From Hyphomicrobiales bacterium (GTDB taxonomy: Bacteria; Pseudomonadota; Alphaproteobacteria; Rhizobiales; Devosiaceae), in NCBI GenBank assembly GCA_015487985.1, contig WFOP01000352.1, forward strand, positions 1 through 11,897: 11,897 nt of DNA. The letters are read 5' to 3'. Under the pieces are notes generated by a model. That model was not told where the DNA came from, ran no database searches, and worked only from the letters and a program-made list of their open reading frames with translations. The position numbers were made by a program, and so were the translations under genes. Positions 7,139 through 11,897 of this stretch are shown piece after piece; position 1 is the stretch's first letter; each line of letters begins with the position of its first letter.

Positions 7139-8866
7139 TTAGCGTAGCATAGACAGCAAAACGAGAATGATCATGGCCAATATCAATGATACCCCTTGCC
7201 AAAAGGCAACAGGATCGCGCTCCGCCAGTGGTTGCGCCGCGGAGTCGATCAAATCTGGATTGGGCGCACGAAGGTCTGCGACAAGTTCGCTCAGGGACTC
7301 ATGACGTTTGAACGGGTCCGGGTGCACAGCTTTTTGCAGGGCATTATCAACCCAGTCAGGAATTTGCGGGTTGCTTTTCCGGGCGCTGACATAACGCAAT
7401 CTGCGCAGTTGTGCTTTGGTTTTAATGCGTGAGACCTGTGCGCCATATGGCAGTTTTCCGGTTAGTATCTGGTAGGCAATGACGCCAAGTGAAAAGAAAT
7501 CTGATGCCCTTGATACCGGTTCACCGATAAAATATTCCGGTGCCGCATATTGCAGGGTGCCAGGAACCTGTTCCTTGTCAAAAGTGGGGCTGACCTCTGC
7601 AACTCCAGCAACTCTTGCAGAGCCAAAATCAATTATTTTCACCGTTCCATCCTGATCGATCATGATGTTTTCCGGGCGCAGATCCTGATGCAGCATCTCC
7701 TTGCGGTGAAAGGCGCGCAGGCCCTTGGCGACCTGTTCAACAATCCGTCGGACGGTTTCGATATCCGGCTCTGGATTGTCAATCATCCATTGGGCCAGCG
7801 TCTGTCCCTTGATATACTCGTTTGCAATATAGATAAAATTGCGCGCTCGGATTTGTTCTGCCGGTTTGAGCACATGGGCATTGGATATCCGGCGGGCGAT
7901 CCACTCTTCCAGCAAAAAGCGCTTGATATAAGCCTCATCTTCACGCAGATCGATCGAGGGAATTTTCAACGCCACCTTCTCACCGGTTTCCAGATCGCGG
8001 GCAAGATAGATATGGCTGCGATGGTTGCCATGCAACTGCCGGACTATTCTATAGCCTTCAAATTCCTGCCGGGCTTCGAGTAGCGGCGGCGCGGGCAGCG
8101 TATGTCTGGTGTCGATAAATTCGGCAAGATCGCCATCAGGTACGGTTTCAATACGGACAATCTGGATGGTCAGATTGTCAGAACTGCCCCGGGCCAAGGC
8201 CTCTTTGGCAATCAGACTGGCAGCCAGGTCAGGATCATCCGTGTTTTCAGCAACCGAGCGGGCAACAAATTTGTCATCAACATGCTCATAAACACCATCC
8301 GTCGCCAGGATAAAAATATCCCCCCTGGCAATATTGAGCCCACGATAATCAATCTCGACATTGCGGGCCATACCGACGGCCCGCCCAAGGTAATTTTCAC
8401 TTGATGACAAAACCACCCTGTGGTCATTGGTCAATTGTTCAAGACCGGTCCCGGACAGCCGATAAATACGGCTGTCGCCAATATGGAAAATATGGGCACT
8501 GCGTCCCTTGAGCACCAGGGCACTGAAGGTGCAGACATAGCCCCTGTCCAGATCATGGACATGCCGACTTCGTTTTGTCTGAGCATAGGCCCATGAATTG
8601 CTGGCGCCGATTACCCGTAGCGCTGATGTTTTTACGGTCCAGGTGTCGGGTGTACAATAATAATCGGTCAGAAAACTTTTAATCGTGGACTCTGCCGCAA
8701 TCTGGCTGACAGATGAACTGGAAATGCCATCGGCAATGGCAATGGCAATCCCCTTGGATGCAAGGCTCAGGCCGGAAGGCAAAAGGGCGCCATGAAAATC
8801 CTGGTTGATTTCCTTGGCACCTTTGAGCGAGCATTGCCCGATTGATATTGTCAGCTTATCTGCCAT
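7139..8866 (-). CDS. Membrane-anchored PP2C phosphatase / Ser-Thr protein kinase fusion
   Basis: A 575-residue two-domain signalling protein. Residues 1-240 are a PP2C (PPM) phosphatase with metal-ligand motifs NQD (21-23), AD46-G47, HIGDSR (128-133), ATD190-G191 and SSDN (228-231). Residues 271-535 are a Hanks-type kinase: ATP-binding Lys301 in VALK, catalytic loop HQDLRPEN (393-400), DFG (413-415) and APE (442-444). The Gly-rich loop (278-289) keeps only one glycine, and Arg397 replaces the usual catalytic-loop Lys. A single membrane helix at about 556-573 ends in a four-residue tail, so both enzymes face the cytoplasm. It follows the nitrite channel gene by 40 nt and closes the nirBD operon. 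From memory, a similar kinase gene sits with nirBD and nasA in Pseudomonas aeruginosa (PA1780-PA1783). Its targets are not known to me; NirBD or the channel are natural candidates. No independent ribosome site is evident, and a hairpin covers the region. Confidence 0.92.
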   Translation of the reverse strand: MADKLTISIGQCSLKGAKEINQDFHGALLPSGLSLASKGIAIAIADGISSSSVSQIAAESTIKSFLTDYYCTPDTWTVKTSALRVIGASNSWAYAQTKRSRHVHDLDRGYVCTFSALVLKGRSAHIFHIGDSRIYRLSGTGLEQLTNDHRVVLSSSENYLGRAVGMARNVEIDYRGLNIARGDIFILATDGVYEHVDDKFVARSVAENTDDPDLAASLIAKEALARGSSDNLTIQIVRIETVPDGDLAEFIDTRHTLPAPPLLEARQEFEGYRIVRQLHGNHRSHIYLARDLETGEKVALKIPSIDLREDEAYIKRFLLEEWIARRISNAHVLKPAEQIRARNFIYIANEYIKGQTLAQWMIDNPEPDIETVRRIVEQVAKGLRAFHRKEMLHQDLRPENIMIDQDGTVKIIDFGSARVAGVAEVSPTFDKEQVPGTLQYAAPEYFIGEPVSRASDFFSLGVIAYQILTGKLPYGAQVSRIKTKAQLRRLRYVSARKSNPQIPDWVDNALQKAVHPDPFKRHESLSELVADLRAPNPDLIDSAAQPLAERDPVAFWQGVSLILAMIILVLLSMLR

Positions 8867-8873
8867 GAAAACA

Positions 8874-8897
8874 GCTCTGCCGGATCAGCGGCAGAGC
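8874..8897 (-). terminator. Perfect 9-bp hairpin between the nitrite channel gene and the phosphatase-kinase gene
   Basis: On the - strand GCTCTGCCG and CGGCAGAGC pair without mismatch around a 6-nt loop. The hairpin begins 9 nt after the channel stop codon and ends 7 nt before the phosphatase-kinase ATG, with TGTTTTC between. The following T4 run makes it terminator-like, but it is short. The only purine-rich stretch before the ATG (GGCAGAG) lies inside the stem, so the hairpin could both attenuate transcription and hide the ribosome site. Confidence 0.65.
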
Positions 8898-8906
8898 CTT
8901 TGAATT

Positions 8907-9734
8907 TTATTCAACCGGAATAGCAGAAGCATTGCGTTTGGCGCCGGTCTTGATATGGGTTGAATAAAGTGTCAGCCCGACAAAGGTGATACCGCCAACA
9001 ATATTGCCAAGTACGGTCGGAATCTCATTCCAGATAAGGTAGTCCATGATTGTAAAGTCTCCGCCCAGCAAGATGCCTAAAGGGAACAGGAACATGTTAA
9101 CAACGGAATGTTCAAAACCCATGTAAAAGAACAGCATGATTGGCATCCACATGGCGATGACTTTTCCTGACACATGAGTTGACATCATGGCAGCAACAAC
9201 ACCGGTTGAAACCATCCAGTTACATAAAACACCGCGAATGAACAATGTGAGCATGCCGGCGGCACCATGACTGGCATAGCCAACGGTTCGCCCCTCTCCG
9301 ATGACACCGATTTTTTGGCCGATACCATCGGGTTCAACTGAAAATCCATAAGTAAAAATAATGGCCATGAATAATGCAACCATCAGGGAACCGGCAAAAT
9401 TGCCGATGAAAACCAGTCCCCAGCTACGGAGCATGCCTCCCAGTGTAACGCCGGGACGTTTGTCCAGCAGGGCCAGCGGTGTGAGGGTAAATACACCGGT
9501 CAACAGATCAAAACCCAACAGGTAAAGCAGAACAAAACCGACGGGAAACAGGACAGCGCCGGCAAGCGGCTGGCCGGTATTGACGGTAATGGTAATGGCA
9601 AAAGCTACCGCCAGAGCCAGAATGGCGCCCGCCATAAAAGCACGAATGATGGTATCACGGGTTGACATGAATATTTTCGCTTCACCAGCATCTATCATTT
9701 TGGTGACGAATTCAGTAGGGGCAAGATATGCCAT
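8907..9734 (-). CDS. Formate/nitrite transporter (FNT) family channel, likely nitrite importer
   Basis: A 275-residue inner-membrane protein with about six hydrophobic helices, the normal FNT size; the family works as a pentamer. Family marks are 'GAVLFPVGF' (59-67), the loop 'FTLTPLALLD' (82-91), 'RGVLCNWMV' (167-175), the central-His motif GFEHSVVNM (206-214, His209) and GNIVGG (243-248). FNT members move formate, nitrite or hydrosulfide. Position directly after nirB and nirD argues for nitrite (NirC-like role), but I do not assign a symbol because this branch could differ from enterobacterial NirC. AAGGAAC about 8 nt before the ATG is a suitable ribosome site. It is 53 nt downstream of nirD. 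Confidence 0.92.
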   Translation of the reverse strand: MAYLAPTEFVTKMIDAGEAKIFMSTRDTIIRAFMAGAILALAVAFAITITVNTGQPLAGAVLFPVGFVLLYLLGFDLLTGVFTLTPLALLDKRPGVTLGGMLRSWGLVFIGNFAGSLMVALFMAIIFTYGFSVEPDGIGQKIGVIGEGRTVGYASHGAAGMLTLFIRGVLCNWMVSTGVVAAMMSTHVSGKVIAMWMPIMLFFYMGFEHSVVNMFLFPLGILLGGDFTIMDYLIWNEIPTVLGNIVGGITFVGLTLYSTHIKTGAKRNASAIPVE

Positions 9735-9787
9735 TTGGGCGTTCCTTTGTTTCAGTTAAAGATAAAATTTGCGGATGAACAATCGAT

Positions 9788-10123
9788 TCAGGCTGCCGTG
9801 GTCATTGTCAGGCGCGTTGGATCCAGCAACAGCCGCCCCTTCTCGACCCTGATCTGGTAGGTCTTGACCTGACCTTCATCAGCCCCTTTTGCTGATCCGG
9901 TTGCCAGATCAATGACCCAGTTGTGCAAGGGGCATGTGACGGCAGTCCCATGCACGATACCTTCGGACAACGGGCCTTTTTTGTGCGGACAGGCGTCATC
10001 CAGGGCAAAGACCTGATCATCAATTGTGCGGAAAACAGCGATGCAGCCCGCATGTGTCTTGACCACCCGGCCACCGCGTTGCGGGATGTCGTCAAGGGCG
10101 GCGATATCTACCCAGCCTGTCAT
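9788..10123 (-). CDS. nirD: NAD(P)H-nitrite reductase small subunit, Rieske type
   Basis: Small subunit of the cytoplasmic assimilatory nitrite reductase, which reduces nitrite to ammonium with NirB. The 111 residues form a single Rieske-like domain. The [2Fe-2S] ligand pairs are present: C45-P-H47 and C64-P-L-H67. Some enterobacterial NirD proteins lack these ligands, so this one probably carries a cluster. I chose the ATG at 10123 because GGAGG (10131-10135) lies 7 nt upstream and the start overlaps the nirB stop as ATGA (10120-10123), a classic coupled arrangement. A longer reading from 10162 would run back into nirB without a better ribosome site. Confidence 0.95.
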   Translation of the reverse strand: MTGWVDIAALDDIPQRGGRVVKTHAGCIAVFRTIDDQVFALDDACPHKKGPLSEGIVHGTAVTCPLHNWVIDLATGSAKGADEGQVKTYQIRVEKGRLLLDPTRLTMTTAA

Positions 10124-11897
10124 TGTGCAGCCTCCAGAGAAAGATCGGCCAGTGCGGCCCACTTTTGTGATTGATATTTTGGCTTGGCCTGCTCGGCCCA
10201 GGGGTCTTTGCGATAGACCGATTGTGAGATTTCAAACCGCCCGATCAATGCAGCCCGGTTATCCGCATCATCAACAATCTGTTGGCGAACCCAGTCCATC
10301 CCCACTTTTGCTACCCATTTATAAGGACGATCCAGATAGGCAGCGCTCTCGCGGTAAAGCTGAACAAAGGCTACAGCCAGCTCAATCACCTCTTGTTCTG
10401 TTTCAACCCTGGCCAGCGCTTCGGTTTCCTTAAGCTCCATCCCGGCAGCGCCGGCAACAGAAACCTCATAACCACTGTCAACACAAATAACGCCAAGGTC
10501 CTTGCATGTGGCCTCGGCGCAATTGCGCGGACAACCTGAGACGGCAAGTTTGACCTTGTGCGGGGTCCAACTGCCCCAGAGGATTTTCTCCAGCTTTATT
10601 CCAAGGCCGGCGCTGTCCTGGGTGCCAAACCGGCAATGATCCGATCCAACACAGGTTTTTACTGTGCGCAATCCCTTTGAATAGGCATGGCCTGATACCA
10701 GTCCGGCCTTGTTGAGGTCTGACCAGATCAATGGCAGATCATCGCGTTTGACCCCCAACAGATCGATGCGCTGCCCCCCGGTAACGTGAATGGTGGGCAC
10801 ATTGTATTTTTCAGCTGCATCAGCAATGGCCCGCAATTCCTGCGGGGTGGTCATTCCCCCCCACATGCGTGGCACGACCGAATATGTGCCGTCTTTCTGG
10901 ATATTGGCGTGGTTGCGCTCATTCACAAACCGGCTTTGCGCATCGTCAGCATATTCCAGCGGCCATTGGGCAATCAGATAATAGTTGATGGCCGGGCGGC
11001 AGGTGGGACAGCCGCAGGAGGTTTTCCACCCTGCTTCCTGCATGACGGCAGCGATTGTTTTCAGTGATTGTGATCTGATGATCTGGCGAAGGTCTTCATG
11101 GGTGAGGTCTGTGCACCCACAAATTCCCTGCGATGCAGGTACAATAAAATCATCGCCCAGAGTGCTGGCGAGAAGCTGTTCGACCAGTCCGGTGCAATTG
11201 CCACACGAAGCCGATGCCTTGGTTTGTGCCCGTACCGTTGCAAGATCACAGGCCCCATTTTTAATCGTGGTAATGATGGTGCCCTTGCACACACCATTAC
11301 AACCGCATATCTCGGCGCTGTCTGGCATGGCCGCAACGGCGGCCAGCGGGTCGCTTGCACCTCCTGTTAATGAGGGGCCGTGAATAAGCTGGGCGCGAAT
11401 GTCCAAAATGTCTTCGCCGCGTTTGAGTTTATCAAAAAACCAGGCGCTTTCTGCGGTATCACCATACATGACAATGCCGACAATTTTGTTGTTGCGCAGA
11501 ACAAGGCGTTTGTAGACTCCACGCGCGGGATCACGCAGAACGATTTCCTCATGGCTGTCTTCTTCACCAAACTCACCGGCTGAAAACAGGTCAATACCGG
11601 TAACTTTCAGCTTGGTTGAAATCATGGGCGCAACAAATTCTGCCGGTTGATCCAGCAGGGTGCGGGCCAGCACTTTGGCCATGTCGTAAAGCGGGGCAAC
11701 GAGGCCATAAATGATGCCATCATGTTCGACACATTCACCAAGGGCAAATATATCCCGGTCAGAGGTCTGCATCTGGTCATTGACCAAAATCCCGCGTTCA
11801 ACCTCAAGCCCCGCCTCAACTGCCGGGCGGGTTTCGGGGTGAATGCCGGCGGCCATGATAACAATATCTGCCGGATGCAGGGCGCCGTCTTCGAGCA
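10120..11897 (-). CDS. nirB: NAD(P)H-nitrite reductase large subunit (5' end cut by window)
   Basis: Sirohaem flavoprotein that takes electrons from NAD(P)H via FAD and Fe-S centres to reduce nitrite to ammonium in the cytoplasm. The frame is open to the right edge; residues before the internal Met at 11856 read LEDGALHPADIVI and continue the FAD/NAD-binding fold ('DIFALGECVEHDG'), so the start lies outside. About 592 C-terminal residues are present of roughly 810-850. Two BFD-like [2Fe-2S] regions follow: cysteines in CGCNGVC and CGNC (11196-11307) and in CGCTD and CGCPTC (about 11001-11121). The sirohaem/[4Fe-4S] ligands are C-x5-C in CVGSDHC (from about 10653) and C-x3-C in GCPRNC (to about 10519). 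All expected ligands are intact. The promoter is out of view. Confidence 0.95.
   Translation of the reverse strand, partial: LEDGALHPADIVIMAAGIHPETRPAVEAGLEVERGILVNDQMQTSDRDIFALGECVEHDGIIYGLVAPLYDMAKVLARTLLDQPAEFVAPMISTKLKVTGIDLFSAGEFGEEDSHEEIVLRDPARGVYKRLVLRNNKIVGIVMYGDTAESAWFFDKLKRGEDILDIRAQLIHGPSLTGGASDPLAAVAAMPDSAEICGCNGVCKGTIITTIKNGACDLATVRAQTKASASCGNCTGLVEQLLASTLGDDFIVPASQGICGCTDLTHEDLRQIIRSQSLKTIAAVMQEAGWKTSCGCPTCRPAINYYLIAQWPLEYADDAQSRFVNERNHANIQKDGTYSVVPRMWGGMTTPQELRAIADAAEKYNVPTIHVTGGQRIDLLGVKRDDLPLIWSDLNKAGLVSGHAYSKGLRTVKTCVGSDHCRFGTQDSAGLGIKLEKILWGSWTPHKVKLAVSGCPRNCAEATCKDLGVICVDSGYEVSVAGAAGMELKETEALARVETEQEVIELAVAFVQLYRESAAYLDRPYKWVAKVGMDWVRQQIVDDADNRAALIGRFEISQSVYRKDPWAEQAKPKYQSQKWAALADLSLEAAQ

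Noticed and set aside
9788..10162. Longer nirD reading with 13 extra N-terminal residues
   Set aside because: The extension lies inside nirB and lacks a ribosome site, while the ATG at 10123 has GGAGG and an ATGA overlap.
1..11897. CRISPR array, tRNA, rRNA, insertion sequence or toxin-antitoxin pair
   Set aside because: No regularly spaced repeats, cloverleaf or transposase-like protein was seen on either strand.

Overview
The window looks like chromosome of a Gram-negative proteobacterium, probably alphaproteobacterial. This is inferred from protein style, moderate-to-high GC in the coding regions and gene content; no rRNA or tRNA is present to settle it. It holds two transcription units facing each other across a lone sugar-nucleotide gene and a decayed intergenic region.

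Left, + strand (1-4810): the end of a peptide-type (Opp/Dpp) ABC importer operon. In order there is a 5'-truncated ATPase (OppF/DppF type), a periplasmic family 5 solute-binding protein with a signal peptide, and two inner-membrane permeases (DppB- and DppC-like) that overlap by 8 nt. A GC-rich stem-loop lies between the binding-protein and permease genes. The binding protein has eight cysteines in four local pairs, and both permeases carry cysteines in their first periplasmic loop.

Middle (4811-7138): a convergent 192-nt gap, then on the - strand a bifunctional mannose-1-phosphate guanylyltransferase/mannose-6-phosphate isomerase (GDP-mannose supply). Upstream of it is about 700 nt without an intact gene. 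That stretch contains a perfect 15-nt palindrome (TGCAAACGGTTTGCA), two further TGCAAAC half-sites, and what reads as a frameshifted remnant of the DNA-binding end of a LacI-type repressor, with a 19-nt imperfect tandem duplication at the point where the frame breaks.

Right, - strand (7139-11897): a nitrite assimilation operon read right to left. nirB (large NADH-nitrite reductase subunit, start outside the window) is followed by nirD (Rieske small subunit, ATGA overlap with nirB), a formate/nitrite-family channel, and a membrane-anchored protein joining a PP2C phosphatase to a Ser/Thr kinase. The channel would bring nitrite in and NirBD would reduce it to ammonium. The phosphatase-kinase is the least understood member and the most interesting gene here: its start codon lies 7 nt behind a perfect 9-bp hairpin that may act as attenuator and translational block. 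I see no CRISPR array, insertion sequence or RNA gene.
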